From: Metarhizium brunneum
Lineage: Eukaryota > Ascomycota > Sordariomycetes > Hypocreales > Clavicipitaceae
Assembly: GCF_013426205.1 (NCBI RefSeq)
Contig: NC_089425.1
Location: 2,108,001 to 2,172,000 of the forward strand
Length of the DNA: 64,000 nt
Reading direction: 5' to 3'
Numbering within the stretch: position 1 is the stretch's first letter; the number at the start of each line of letters is the position of its first letter. The position numbers and the translations under genes were made by a program. The notes below the pieces were generated by a model, which had not been told where the DNA came from, did no database searches, and saw only the letters and a list, made by a program, of their open reading frames with translations. Shown here piece by piece: positions 35,217-46,965 of this stretch.

Positions 35217-36113
35217 TTACATGGCCGCCCACTCGACGCTGTATGTATGGATCGAACTTGGGCGTGAGTCACACGCTGGCTCTTGCCCGCCCAGCAAAAA
35301 GGCCTTCTTCACGGCTGTTGCTAGGCGTCCACCTCCAACAATGTCCAAAATAGCTATGTGCTCATCCCATTCGTACTCATTTGCCATGAAGTGTGCATGG
35401 AAGCGCAGCGGGTCACCAGGATAAACGCTATGTTGAGCACCAAATCTCAACCCGGGCGTCATATAGTAGCCTCTCTCCTGAAGAAACCCGCACAGCGAGG
35501 CCGCAGGCTCCGATTGCATGTCAGACGGTCTAAGTGTGTTTCGGGGCAATAGAGAGATGCTGGATACAGGAGTTAAAGATAGAAGTCCTACGGTGCTGAC
35601 TTGGTGTTTGTCGTCAGGATAGGTGATGATATCACTGGCTACAGTATGGCTGTCAATACCCATGGTAGATGGGCAGCTAATGCCAGCTTTGTTTTGTTTC
35701 TGACGAGCAGTTGTGGGTGCCGCTCGTGAGGCGGCATGTTCCGCTAACGCATGCTGCACGGTCTTTTTGCTCTGCCGCAGATGGTCTATATACAACGCCC
35801 GCGCCTCTTTGTTAGCGGAGTTCAGGGCAATGCCGTGAGCAGCCACGTCGTCTACGATGTATGCTGATCCTTTTCGTGCAAGGATATACGCTTCCTCAGG
35901 TCGCAGCTCCACGGGCAATCCCAAAAAAAGATTTTGAGTTGGTTGCTGTGGTGTTGTCCCAACCAAAGTACCAGCCGTGTTTTCTTGTCTCCGGAGGAGA
36001 GAAGCTGCGTCAGGGTCGAATACTAGATATCGTCCAGCAATTTTCGAAATTCTGACCTTGTTCGGGCCGATCTCTGCGTGATCGCTTGTCGAAATCATAG
36101 GTCCTGTGGTCAT
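35217..36113 (-). CDS. SEN34: tRNA-splicing endonuclease subunit Sen34
   Basis: Catalytic subunit of the Sen2-Sen34-Sen54-Sen15 endonuclease; cuts the 3' splice site of intron-containing pre-tRNAs. Single exon, 298 residues. The C-terminal nuclease domain has RGYYMTPGLRFG and YPGDPLRFHAHF, giving a triad Tyr231, His239 and Lys270 whose spacing (8 and 31) matches my memory of human SEN34. The N-terminal domain has the expected KISKIAGRYLVFD-like start (seen as RISKIAGRYLVFD) and LPVELRPEEAYIL. The middle, about 110-200, is Ala/Gln/Ser-rich linker. It converges with the Asi-type gene, stops 136 bp apart. Confidence 0.95.
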   Translation of the reverse strand: MTTGPMISTSDHAEIGPNKVRISKIAGRYLVFDPDAASLLRRQENTAGTLVGTTPQQPTQNLFLGLPVELRPEEAYILARKGSAYIVDDVAAHGIALNSANKEARALYIDHLRQSKKTVQHALAEHAASRAAPTTARQKQNKAGISCPSTMGIDSHTVASDIITYPDDKHQVSTVGLLSLTPVSSISLLPRNTLRPSDMQSEPAASLCGFLQERGYYMTPGLRFGAQHSVYPGDPLRFHAHFMANEYEWDEHIAILDIVGGGRLATAVKKAFLLGGQEPACDSRPSSIHTYSVEWAAM

Positions 36114-36525
36114 TGTGTTTGAGTTAGCTCAGGGCCATATATCCTAGGGTTTCTCGAGCGCAAGGGTTGACGTGGTAAGGGCATTGGAGAATCATAAGTC
36201 GTCTTCGTAATGTTGAATGTGTCGTCACAGGATTTCAGTGGATTGACAGATATTCAGAATTATAATCATGATGCAAATTTGGGCCGCCAGAGGTGAATCG
36301 GGAGCAAGGGAACGTAGTGTACATACCAGAATGCGTTGCAATGGCACAGAGGAATAAGAACAAGAAAATCCGAGGGCGTGCATGAAAATTTAGACCGACT
36401 TAATTAAGTGGGCATGGCTTGTGTGGGTCAATACTGATAACGGGGCTAAAATCGCATATCGGCAAATTAGGCACCTACATATGCTGCAACTGGGGCAGCC
36501 CATCTTCGAAGTACCATATTCGCCT
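36114..36525. other. Intergenic region SEN34-ELP4
   Basis: 412 bp of SEN34 promoter and ELP4 3' flank. Nothing else seen. Confidence 0.5.
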
Positions 36526-37715
36526 TCAGAAATTCAGGTCTTGTTTTTTGGACTGTTCCGAGTGTGATGACGACCTCGATTCTTCGTCAAGGCCGACAGG
36601 AGGTAGGCTAAAAGGCATTATAACTAGTCCATTTGAAGCACTGAGCCGAAATGACATGTCTTCTCTCTTCCAGCACCCTTCCATCCCACCACCCTTTTCA
36701 TGAAATATCGGCAATTTATGAACACGAACCAAGCCTTGAGTTTTGCTTTCCTCCGCCCTAATTTCCTTCGCGTACGTCAGCTGTTTCAGAGGTACGAGTT
36801 CAACAACACCATCAAACAAAAGCTCCATCCACTTGCAAAGTCCGGAATGTCGTGGATGAAGAGATATGGGCAGCGAAACTACCGTAGCAAGTTGGGACGG
36901 AAACTGCCGTAGCAAACTTTGCAGACTGTGTAAAAACCGCAAAACCTCATCCGGTTTGCATGCTGTGGCGGGGTACGCGGCGGGGGAAAGCATATTGGGT
37001 ATGATGACTCGATGTACCAAAGACGAGGCCTGCAGATTCGAGCGAAGCTCAGATATGAAATTTGGGAAAATAGGTTGGGATCCGAGTTTAGCAGTGTCTC
37101 GGGTGGGATATGTCAGAAGCCGGCCGCGCACGCAGTCTGCTCCCAGCCTCTTCGAAAGGTCAAACGAGTGACAAAAAGTGCTAGAACTTTTGGAGAGTGC
37201 AGCTTCACGTTGTGCGTCAAGACCTGGTTTCTATTGTTAATGTTGTAATTGCAAAACTGTGGAGGCTGCGTGGTGCTTGTACCTTTATTATTTGACTGGC
37301 TACCCAGGGTCTCATACCTCCATGCTATCTTCATTTTACTTGCGGATGGAGAACTTTGTGTATGAGGCGGCTGTTCCTTCGCTTGAACTAGACCGGGAAG
37401 CTCTCGGCGCCAGGCTTCTCCAACGCCGAGAACGTGGACTTGATGTCCCTGAACTAGGCCTTCTCCAGCAAAATAGCGAAGCAAAACACCTCCAAAGTCC
37501 GTCGTTCCGGATTCTTCAATCAACAGAGAACTTCCAAGTGGCAATCCCGCATGACCAGCCAGCAGCTGATCCAACGAAGATGTACCAGTTGACGTGGTCA
37601 AGCGACCATCTAATGGTGATGGACGAGTGCCGGGGAGTGTGTCTCTGTTGTCAGTCTGGGATGGTGACGACGGCATCGGCGCATGAATGACAGTATTTCT
37701 TTTGCGGAACGACAT
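36526..37715 (-). CDS. ELP4: Elongator complex protein 4
   Basis: RecA-fold subunit of the Elp4-5-6 ring of Elongator, needed for wobble-uridine modification of tRNA. Exons 37715-37283 and 37223-36526 give 376 residues. Family motifs are GTRPSPLDGRLTTSTGTSSL, LLAGHAGLPLGSSLLIEE, TTDFGGVLLRYFAGEGLVQG, KMKIAWRYE, FCHSFDLSKRL and LPIFHEKGGGMEG. The 59-bp intron (GTACAA...CCAG, branch ATTAAC) was placed where the frame restores KGLDAQREAA before FCHSFDL. The start at 37715 (MSFRKRN) is preferred to 37778. ELP4 diverges from RPB8. Confidence 0.94.
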
Positions 37716-38202
37716 GACAACTGCGTCTTCTGAACTGCGCAGGCACAAATAATCCCAGTTGGAAGACCTAATTTTCAAGGCAAGTTCAACAGGACAAATG
37801 AATGGGAAACGGAAGGAAAAGAAGTCTGCAGACGGGCAGGCATGAAAATGAAATGTTTAGAAACGAATTAGAATAGAATCTGCCAAAACCGAATTCTCGG
37901 TGCTGGAGAGTGCAGGTTACATGCATATGTACACTGATAAATTGCTCAAGAAATGTCACTGGTCGCTGCAGTCGACCAAACTGCTCAGCTTCAGACTACT
38001 TAGAGGAATGTGGGTCCTGGTTCGCTATTCAAGGAGCGGGAAAAAAATAAAATAAACGGCGACATATGCCCCGGTTGAAAGATATGCCTATAACAGTCAT
38101 TCTTCTAGCTCGACTTTTTTTTAATGCAGCTGTAAAGAAATATTGCTGAGAAAACAAATGCAAAGTGCCTCATATTGTGATCCCTATCGCATCCCAGTCA
38201 AC
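37716..38202. promoter_or_regulatory. Bidirectional promoter region between ELP4 and RPB8
   Basis: 487 bp separate the divergent starts. An A-rich tract at about 38040-38055 and a T-rich tract at 38117-38123 stand out; no specific site is identified. Confidence 0.4.
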
Positions 38203-38795
38203 ATGTCCGGCGGCGGTGGCGACGCAACCCTGTTTGAGGAGAGCTTTACGGTCACCGAATATGATCAATCCAAATACGATCGTGTTGCCCGCATTTCCTG
38301 TACATCGGCCGACTCGCAAACTGTGATGGTGCTTGATATCAACATCGAACTCTTCCCTTGCGCAAGGTCCGATTCCCTACATGTTGTCCTATCCACAACA
38401 TTATCACCAGACGGCAGCAAGGAGGACGATAAGGGTTGGCGAGATGTCGGTAAGGGAGGGGACGCCCCAGCTACGTTGGCTGATTTGTACGACTATGTTT
38501 GCTATGGCAAAATTTACAAATTTGAAGAGACATATGATGGCAATACCATGTACGTACTTGGACGTCCTTTACATTTGCCCTCCTTTATCTATTGAGTCAA
38601 ATGGCCACGATCCTAGCTATATTTGGCGCTTCCTCAGAGCCTCCGCTTGTTCTCGATAATTCATCGCTAATCATCGGCCGGACAATTAGCAATGCATACG
38701 TATCATTTGGAGGCCTCCTCATGTCATTGCAAGGACCCGTTAAAAAACTCACGCCTCTACGAGTTGACAACGTCTATCTTTTGATCAAGAAGTAA
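38203..38795 (+). CDS. RPB8: RNA polymerase I/II/III common subunit Rpb8 (ABC14.5)
   Basis: OB-fold subunit shared by all three nuclear RNA polymerases. Exons 38203-38549 and 38690-38795 give 150 residues. Recognised from the early FEESFTVTEYDQSKYDRVARI, shown here by FEESFTV and KYDRVARI, then ELFPC, YDYVCYGKIYKFEE and the C-terminal YVSFGGLLMSLQGP and KKLTPLRVDNVYLLIKK. The 140-bp intron begins GTACGT and ends ATTAG; it is longer than most here. An in-frame ATG at 38143 would add 20 residues absent from the family. Convergent with the Nudix gene, 221 bp apart. Confidence 0.95.
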
Positions 38796-39016
38796 CCGAA
38801 CAGACACTCGACATTTATCCAATGGTGCATACCATGACATTCAGCCTAGGATACCGATTCACATCTTTTAAAAGGGGAACTTCGCCTTAACGATACATGT
38901 TTAACGGCGGCAAAAATTGACACCCCTTTTTGGTAAATTTTTCTATGACAACTGCAGTAATACTTGAAACCACTGGGTGCAAAAAGATGAAAAGCGCCCA
39001 CTGATCACCAAATTTG

Positions 39017-40141
39017 TCACGTTCTTGGCCACCCTTCTTGATGTGGCCCTGGGAAGGGCAGTTTACGATGCATTCGTGACCGGATGGTACTTAGGTGTGG
39101 CTCCTCGTCTTCCATCAGGATGCCATGGCGAATAAAGAAGTCCAGCATGACTACGGCGCAGTTGTCCTTGAACTTGCCACAGGCCAGGTCCCTCTTGACT
39201 TGGTTTACGTCGCAGAGCTTGAATTCTTCGACTTCGCCGTCCTTTGGTTGCGGGATTACCCTCGCAGGTAGTTTCAGGTCATATACCCACTGGCACTCCG
39301 GATAAATAAAATCAGCTTGACCAAAGTTCTTTTCATCGGTGACGTATATGTACGTAACCGTGCCGACTTCTTCTGCATTCGGACGAACCACGTCTTCTAT
39401 GAGACTGGCTTCTTCATCCGCCTCACGAATGATGCACTCAAAAGGCGTCTCGCCTGTCATTAGCCCGCCAGCAACAGTGTTATCAAGCATCCCAGGAAAT
39501 GTTGATTTGTTTGCTGCCCGCTTTGGGACCCATATTAGCATACCATGTGGTGCAGAAGGTTCAACCACATATGCGGTCAAGTGAACTCCATATCTCATAG
39601 TTCCGAGTAAGCCAATAGCAGCGCGCTCCATGCTGAAAAGGAGTTCGCCATTTCGCCCATAGACGGGCCAGAGCTCCCCTCGCCAACCCCTGAGCAGCTT
39701 GAAAGTCCGGTGATCTCGCCAATGCGCAGATAGACTTGCTGCCATTGCCGTACGCTCGGGCTCTGAGGGTAATTGAAAAAGTGATAGCGTCTTCTTGATG
39801 TGGTTGACTTCCATTACACCCCTCACATCATCAGGCACGGTTGCCAACTCTGCCACGACGCGATCAAGCACGTATCCGACTGGGTAAATACCGTTTGCAT
39901 CCCTCCAAACAAAGGTATAAATGCCGTTTGGCACATCAAACAGTGTAGAGGATCCGGTAGCATAAGGGGGGTAGGGGAATCTACGGCATTGTTAGTTCTT
40001 TTTTCTGAGTTTAGATTCGTCTGCCCGTCGAAGTGTGGAAGAACGATTTGAAAATTGTGGAGGACAAATAGCAAAATATATTGGGATGATTCGCAAGCCT
40101 CACGTATCCGTATTATGAACGAGATCTAGATTTGACTTCAT
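39017..40141 (-). CDS. Nudix hydrolase with N-terminal DUF4743 (thiamine-diphosphate-related)
   Basis: Homologue of the yeast YJR142W type, whose members hydrolyse damaged thiamine diphosphate derivatives; activity here is inference. Exons 40141-40104 and 39980-39017 give 333 residues. The 38-nt first exon encodes MKSNLDLVHNTDT and splices over a 123-bp intron to FPYPPY, restoring the usual DUF4743 start. The Nudix box near 184-206 reads GGLMTGETPFECIIREADEE; the consensus Gly after EEx is Ser (EEAS). The C-terminus has the KLPFPGPHQEGWPR type of ending. The 5' end diverges from the Hikeshi-like gene. Confidence 0.9.
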
Positions 40142-40702
40142 TTCGGGCGATGAGACTTAGGTGGAAGGAATTGATTCAACATGTAATGACTCAATGGACT
40201 GGGCGTCCGTCGTGATGCCGTGAAAAGACGTTGAGGATTATGAGTCTGACCAAAAGCACCGAAGGTGGGGTGGCTCGTTGGAGTGATCCAGTGAGTAGAG
40301 CCTACCCGCGAATGCCGATTGGCGCACGCCAAATATTCGCACACGACGCTCCCCGTCCCTAACCGCTGGAACCGTGTTCCTAATAGGCGAAAAAGCAGAG
40401 AAATAGTGGAAAAGCCTTGGCCGCCATCAATCTCATATCCTCATAATATAAGGTGGGTGTGGTTCTTATTTTCTTTCTCTTTGTCCGCTTGTCGAGCCAC
40501 TACTACTACTCCTCGTTGTTGGTTAAAGATTGCTGGCTACCCCGCGTGTCGGTAAGCGGAATTTTTCGTGTATTCAGGCAAAATCACCATCTTCAGTCCA
40601 AAGACTCGACATTAGCTGACCCAAGAGAACAAGATACAGCCGTTGAATGAAAGGAGAACCTTGATCACCCAAACGTCAACAGAACCAACCATTCACTCAG
40701 CA
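40142..40702. promoter_or_regulatory. Divergent region between Nudix and Hikeshi-like genes
   Basis: 561 bp. Short ORFs only. No defined motif recognised. Confidence 0.4.
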
Positions 40703-41332
40703 ATGTCCGGCCTCATGTTTGGAGTTATACCAACCGGGCAACAGCTAATCACTGATCCTACATCCACACCTTCTCCTACGTCGTTTCTTTACACACTGCC
40801 AAACACCAAGTCTTTTTCTCATGTTATGGTAATCTTGCTACCGAATGTTCAGCTTCCCGATAATACCGCTGCTGCAATCTATCTTGCCACTGCCAAGGAC
40901 GTTGCCATGGCAGCTGAGTTGGGCGGCACACCAAACTTCAAATTTCTTGGAGGAATAGGGTCTGGGAAAGAAAGCGCGCTTTTTAAGATCAACTCGAACC
41001 CTAGCCAAAACCATAGCAATGCAGAAAATGACGGCATCGTGATTGGGGTTTCTATTGAATCGGCAGAGTCTGTCGGCCAACGTTTGGAACAGCTGTCGGC
41101 CGACAAGACAGCAAACAGCTCGGCGTCAAATTCCAACACGGCGCAGATGCCTACTTCTCTCCTTGCCCAACGTATAATACAAAACGCATATAATTCTTTG
41201 GCAGGCTACACCCAGCCGATAGGTCCTGGGGGTGTAGAGGTTGTCCCTCTCCGGGCATTTGACGACTGGTGGCGAAAATTCGAAAGTCGAATTCGCAACG
41301 ACCCCAACTTTCTTGCGAAGCCACAAGAATAA
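40703..41332 (+). CDS. Hikeshi/OPI10 family protein (DUF775)
   Basis: Hikeshi carries Hsp70 into the nucleus under heat stress; yeast Opi10 affects phospholipid metabolism. Single exon, 209 residues, the usual length. Family features are the N-terminal MFGVIPTGQQL followed by VMVILLPNVQLPDNTAAAIY, a GGTPNFKFLGGIGSGKESALF-like core (seen as FKFLGGIGSGKESALFK), IGVSIE, and C-terminal SLLAQRIIQNAYNSLAGY with FDDWWRKFESRI. The start at 40703 is the ATG at the conserved N-terminus; the 20 codons upstream are open but not family-like. Confidence 0.92.
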   Translation: MSGLMFGVIPTGQQLITDPTSTPSPTSFLYTLPNTKSFSHVMVILLPNVQLPDNTAAAIYLATAKDVAMAAELGGTPNFKFLGGIGSGKESALFKINSNPSQNHSNAENDGIVIGVSIESAESVGQRLEQLSADKTANSSASNSNTAQMPTSLLAQRIIQNAYNSLAGYTQPIGPGGVEVVPLRAFDDWWRKFESRIRNDPNFLAKPQE

Positions 41333-41664
41333 ATTTAGCATAGCACCTGAAAATGTCATTTGATAAAGATACCTATAGAATTTTCAATTTGAAAGTCGCT
41401 CGTAACTTTCTACGATCCTCTGGCAGTGCTACAATCCGTTTTCGGACGAATCCCTCGTGTAATTTGAACCAGAACGGCACAAAGTCAATTCGGCCCCCGG
41501 GGAGGAGGATTGTTGGTTGTGAGTTTAATAGGGATGAATGGCCCAGCGTTACGAGGAAAACAGCGAACGTGCTCATAGCTAATGTCAATGACCAAGTGAC
41601 ACCAAGCGCACCAAATTCCATAAGCAATTTGTACCTAAGTCTCTTCTATCAGATATTATCATTG
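41333..41664. other. Convergent 3' flank between Hikeshi-like gene and YND1
   Basis: 332 bp between two stops. Probably two 3' UTRs; nothing else seen. Confidence 0.4.
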
Positions 41665-43778
41665 CTACTCAGCCTGTGTTGGAGTCATAAGCGGGCTTTT
41701 CAATCGGGTCGGGCTGGTCGCTCTGCTTCTCCTACCAGCGTTTAACATTTGGAGATTTGGTGCCAATCGTTCCCTACTTTCCGTTCGAAGGACTAGTCCA
41801 GTTCGATCCATTACTGATGGTTGTTGACCCTCCTCAAGGCGACCCAAGACGACCTTAGGGACACCTGGCCCGTGATATCTATTTGCATGGGATCCGTCAC
41901 TGCTGTCAGAGCTGATGATACCCTCGGAGTAGTCGTCTAGCTCATATCGAGTAGCCTCGCCTTGTTCTAAGATTCTTTCATAATTTGCCGTGCCACGACC
42001 AAATATTTTATTCGTCAAGCTAAGTCCGCTGCGTGGTTTGCGACTGGATTGGCGTCGCCGCCAAATGTTCTGTATTCGACGACTTCTATCAGGCCGTTGA
42101 AGAAAGAATACGACTAATAAAGCGACAAACATCAAAGCCAGAATAGAATACAAGGTCTGGTTTTCGAAAGTGTTGTCGTTGTCGATATCACTGTCTTCAC
42201 TATCGAAATACGAGTCCGACGTCAAAGGTAAAGATCCTGCGTGCTCAAAATCGGAGGGTGTCTTCGAAGCTACATTGCTTCCAAACCCAACGGGCAATGT
42301 CGAGAGATGAGGTGATATTTGGCCCGAAGCATAAAGAACCATCTTTCCTAGGGTCCAACTCACTTCCACACCTTCCACAGTATCAATTGGTTGGAACGAG
42401 TTGAGGAGGTCCTGCCTGCCATTCCCCGGCTTGTCGTATGTTGTATTGAAACTGGGTCTAGATGAAAGTCCCAAGCCAAGTCGAGGGATTCCAATCCCTT
42501 CGTATAGAACATTTATTAGCCAAGATGCTTTAAAACAGGCTTCTTGTGCGTCTTGAATCTTCTGTGCTGCAGATTTCTTCCGTTTGACTATGTCGCTTTC
42601 TATTGAAGCCCATTCGCGGCTACAGAAAGCAAGAACTTTTTGCTGATAACTTGCGAGATCGTACGCCTGTTGCTCCTTGCCAAAAACGCCGTGGGTAGTA
42701 TGCCAGTACTCTGACACTCCAATGAAGTGATTGACTTCGAAATCTATTGCTGGAACGTGCTGACCATTCAGGAGGCATGGATGATCTTCGCATGGCGCAT
42801 CTTTGCGAAGCAGGGGATACGTTCTCTTTAAACACTCATCAAACGCGCCTGTTCCAACAAGAGTTTTCCCGATGATAGATTTGCCGAGACCTGAATTCTC
42901 CCCAAGATAACTTCGAAGACCCTTCGGCATACAGGGATCCGGGATTTCGTCGACTGGACCGGCATAGCTTTCCACTAAACTTTGTATATACCGAAGTCGG
43001 GCTTTGTTGGCTCCAAATCCTAGCCATGTCGCAGTGAAGACCTTATATTCAACTGATGACCCGTCCAGACGTCGCATGCGAACTAATTTTAAATCATTTG
43101 CATGGCGCTCGGCTTCAGTCGTATTGGGAGCGAAGGCAATCTGTGCTGACGCACCACCCATGTCCAGAAAGCCATAAGTATGGTGACCCTTTCCGTGAAC
43201 ATGTTCTTTCGGTCGATCAAGAGCCCCTAAGAGGTAATTTGTTGCAATCCAGCCATACAATCCTTCTGTTTCTCCAGATATAACCTGTACTCGTTCGCCA
43301 CAATCAGGAAGGTGGAATTTTGTGTTCATTTGTAAAAATTTACAGACCCCCTTTAGAAGTGATGCCTGTTGGGGCTCTGGAAGAAGTCGAACGCCTGCTG
43401 TAGCCATTAAAAATATAGGGGTCTTGGAAACGTTTTCAGAAGGCACCTCACTGAGGGCCATATTGATGAGAGACTGTAAATGCTTAGGGCCAATGGATGC
43501 CACATCTTCCGCAAATGTGGCAACGCCAGGATGGACCTTTTTGCTCTTTTTTAGCTTTAGCTTCGGCAAAGTACGCAATTCCAAAGAAGAGGCATTTTGG
43601 CTAGCTAAGATGGGGTGTTTCCATTTGTAGACATAAAGACGGGTTCCCGACGAACCGGCGTCGAGAATAACTCCATATTGAGCTAGAGTGACGAAATATT
43701 AGTTGACAAGTAATTGCAATAGAGTCGGTTAGGAGTCCCGGGTTATGATACGATACTTGACATACAATTTTTGCCCAT
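41665..43778 (-). CDS. YND1: Golgi apyrase YND1-type (GDA1/CD39 family)
   Basis: Hydrolyses nucleoside di- and triphosphates in the Golgi lumen, clearing the nucleotide products of glycosylation. Exons 43778-43766 (13 nt) and 43682-41665 give 676 residues. Apyrase regions: DAGSSGTR at 12-19 (ACR1), ATAGVRLL near 97 (ACR2), GETEGLYGWIATNY (ACR3) and FLDMGGASAQIAF (ACR4). One membrane segment near 513-531 (LYSILALMFVALLVVFFL) and a basic, Ser-rich cytosolic tail of about 145 residues follow. No N-terminal signal anchor is visible, as in YND1 rather than GDA1. ANP1 in the same window supplies the glycosylation side of this pathway. Confidence 0.94.
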
Positions 43779-45509
43779 TAGGACATAATTTACGTTGCAA
43801 ACCAGTACTCAGGGATGTGTTACGCGACTTTGATCTGGGCAACAGCGTGTTATTTCTTTTGTAGTGTTGGTCGCTGCGAGCGGACTGCCGCTATGAAGGC
43901 CCTTCTTTAAATCGGTAAATCGGCAACAGTGCTTCCTATTTGGTGAATTTGGTCGTGAATTATTTGGACAGCGGATACGGTGGTTGCGGTCGTACAGTTG
44001 CGATGTGCAAACGCGCCGAGAAAACCACGAAATGATCATAGGAAACGCGGTGGGTGGCGTGATTTGAACGGCGACGACGAGATATTGTAGTCGCAATCGC
44101 AAACTGGTCTAGAGCGAGAGGCATGTGGGCAAAAAAGAATGCAACATGGTGACTACAGGATAATGTATGAGGAAAATAAGACGCTGACTTGAAGCCTGTC
44201 GTCATCGCGGCAGAGAATTGATCCCTTAGGAGTACGTGGCCACACCGTGCAAATACAGTTAATACACAATTTCGCACATGTGGAGCTTGACCCTGGAAGC
44301 CATTTATGCTCTAGTGATCCACTACAGTCGAGGGGAAGTACTCCGTAGATCCAAGGTAAAATGTGTCAATGTCACGATTTCGTCCAAAACACCTACGTAA
44401 ATGGAAATAATCTCCCCATCTGGTACCAAAGAGATATAAAAAAATGGAGGCTCAAGATCGATGCCGTAGGTCTGGACTAACTAATTGTATGCTAGTTGAC
44501 CTTTTGTGCCATATAAGATTAGGTAGTAAGCAAGCCCTTGGTAACCTTGAAAATTGAAGCCCGAGCAAAACAAGGTGTCAAGTGCAAGTGGAAGGCAACC
44601 CCCATCAATCAGCCATTACTCCGTACACCAATGCGGCTTCTTGTCCCCCAATCTTCAGGTTGGTAAGCAAGGCAAATTAGCGTTGCACGATACAATCTCT
44701 GTATTGATACAAAGTCTTGAGTACTAACCTACAAAGGAGAGGATTGAGTGCGCCCCTGGTAAAAGGGGCTGTCGGCTCCACATAACGCTGTGCGTATTAT
44801 CTAATTCCGTCCGGTGTGCGTTACGTGGCCTGATACCTGATACAGCTACTACTAGTACTAGGCTGTGATCCCGTGTGACAGTCTCACTATCAGAGTGTCC
44901 ATATCGTTGTCTCCGCGTGACTACTCACCCATTCCAACAGCTTCAACCCATATGACATGATTACAGCCTGTTGTCGATTGGAGTGACGGATGCCACTTGA
45001 TTGCATCCGTATTCGTAGTGAATGACAATTACGAAATATTATTGTATAACTATGCATGTAAAATTTGTGGAAACTTGTGCCACAGCAATAAATCTTCTTG
45101 AAAACACACACCTGGGTCTCTCTGTGAGAGGCCACCGCCCTTGGTACCTAACTTACTTGAGCACTATTGTATAGCAGAAAGGAAGAGGGTCTCTCAAAAG
45201 CCCGCAGTTCACTTCTGATTCCTCTGCTATGTGGAATCGTTTAGTCGCCTTTAACGTATAAAGCACAAATGAAGTATATACAACAATGCCGCTGAGAACT
45301 TCATTACCTACTCGAGAATGGCATGTGATCTCACGTAATACACGATCTACCTATGCTCAAGTGGGAACTGCCACTACGTACAATGCGATCTATCTCCACG
45401 GTAGCGAAATGCCTGTAAAATGTGAAAATGACAAGCCTGCCCCAACATCTTCCCGCAAAATAGGGTCCCGGGCATGTTGAACTACATCCCGAGGCTAGTT
45501 TTGATATAT
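43779..45509. other. 1.7 kb intergenic region
   Basis: YND1 promoter and HEI10-like 3' flank. Several small ORFs on both strands (for example about 44277-43809, minus) lack domain-like sequence. No RNA gene or repeat array recognised. Confidence 0.4.
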
Positions 45510-46453
45510 TCAGCCTCGACGAGACAATGTACTCTGTCGCGTCAATGCCATGTGATGCACTGGTCGTTCCTCGCTCGAACAGTTAAGGTGTCTCCTCGTC
45601 TTAGTCACAACTACTTCTGGGTTTATTCTTTCCCCGGCCAACGGCCAATTATAAGAGTCCTTCTCTGGCCTTGGGTCAGACCAATTGCGATCATGTGTCT
45701 GCCATTGAAACTGTGGTGTCGGATTAACCGCGTTTCCTACCGTCCTCGGCGGGGTGCCATTTCCAGAACCTGCTCTGGCTTTGTGATATAACTCCTGGAC
45801 TTGCAAAAGACGCCGGCTCTTGTCTCTATGAGCAACAACTAGCTCTTCGTTTCTGCGGCACAATCGCTCGTGTTCTTTGGTTGTGCCTGATCTGGTTAGA
45901 GAGGCTCACATGTCATATCCTAAACCTACTATCAATTATTGTCTGTAGTCGCGCAATCTCTGCATTTGCCTCCGTAACAGTCTGATGGAGTTGAGATTTC
46001 AGCTTCGAATGCTTCTCAGTCAAAATCCCATAAACGTGCTGTTGGTAGCAGATCTCTTGCGTCTTTTGATAGGCCCAAAAGTTGAGGGCTCTTTCGGCGC
46101 ACTCCAACACGATACCAGGACTAAGCCCGCTAAGGACAATAGCCTTGTAGTCTTCACTAGGAAGAAGGTTTGCTATCAAAGTGTCTCGATCGCGGAACAG
46201 CGTTGAGTGACAGGCGGGACAGACAAATGTCTGCTTGGCGGCTATGTCACAGACTAAGCGGAGGTGTTGAACACAATCTAGGCAAAACGCATGACTTCCA
46301 CGGGAATTAGCCTATTGGACTGCTATCACATTAACAAATTTTTGCGAGTCTGCAATTATTGATAGAAACATACCTGCACGTGGTAACAAGAGCTCTATCA
46401 CGGAGCTCCCTTCTACATTTGAGATTGTTGCACAGCAGGTTGTAGTCCATCAT
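45510..46453 (-). CDS. HEI10/CCNB1IP1-like meiotic RING protein
   Basis: RING E3 of the Zip3/HEI10 class, which marks crossover sites in meiosis. Exons 46453-46374, 46294-45930 and 45886-45510 give 273 residues. The RING is LLCNNLKC, VTTC, SHAFCLDC and CPAC (C3HC4). The intron inside it joins TTC to SHAFC, using branch GCTAAT and acceptor at 46295. The family signature SEDYKAIVLSGLSPGIVLEC is followed by a coiled coil (KLKSQLHQTVTEANAEIARL). The second intron is 43 bp (branch CTAAC). A basic, Asn/Pro-rich tail ends the protein. Two adjacent ATGs exist at 46453 and 46450; the second gives the usual MDYNL. Confidence 0.87.
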
Positions 46454-46965
46454 GCCTCGTCCGAGGGCAAGCTCGGAATGATGACTGTTGAGCTATGACA
46501 ATTGCAAGAGCATAAAAGCGGTATAAAAGAATTTTCAAATGGGGAGATCAGCAACCAAATTTGAGACTGGTCATGGACAGCGGGTAAGGAAGTCGCGGTT
46601 TCGTGGGTATTCATGTGGCCCATTCGCTCTCAGGGTGTATAAACACAGCAGGTGCAAGGCACACTAGGACTCGTAGGACCAACCGATTGACCTGCCAACT
46701 ACTAAAGTTACCTGCATACTTAAGTACCTACTTAGTAGGACCTTACTTACCTACCTATGTAGGTAGGCAAATAGGTACCTTACTTAGAGGTAGTAGGTAC
46801 CTGAGAAGGTACGTGGTTGCAGTGCAGAGACTTAGGGCTACCAAATTCACTGCGTGGTCAATTGACCTCACCATCAATAGATCCTACTGTGTTTTAGGCA
46901 CGTGTATGCGATTGGGAAGTGGACTGGTACAAGCGTGCTTTGAAATGGCTCAGTGAAGCTGACTT
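46454..46965. other. Intergenic region HEI10-ULA1
   Basis: 512 bp, with the HEI10-like promoter and ULA1 3' flank. The CCTAGGTA-type array at 46718-46802 occupies its middle. Confidence 0.5.
46718..46802. repeat. TACCTACC/GGTAGGTA array
   Basis: Units such as AAGTACCTACTTAGTAGG, TTACCTACCTATGTAGGTAG and AAATAGGTACCTTAC form an imperfect palindrome. Same class as the other arrays. Confidence 0.8.

Noticed and set aside
44103..45135. Small ORFs between YND1 and the HEI10-like gene
   Set aside because: All under about 105 codons, mutually overlapping on both strands, with no family resemblance.
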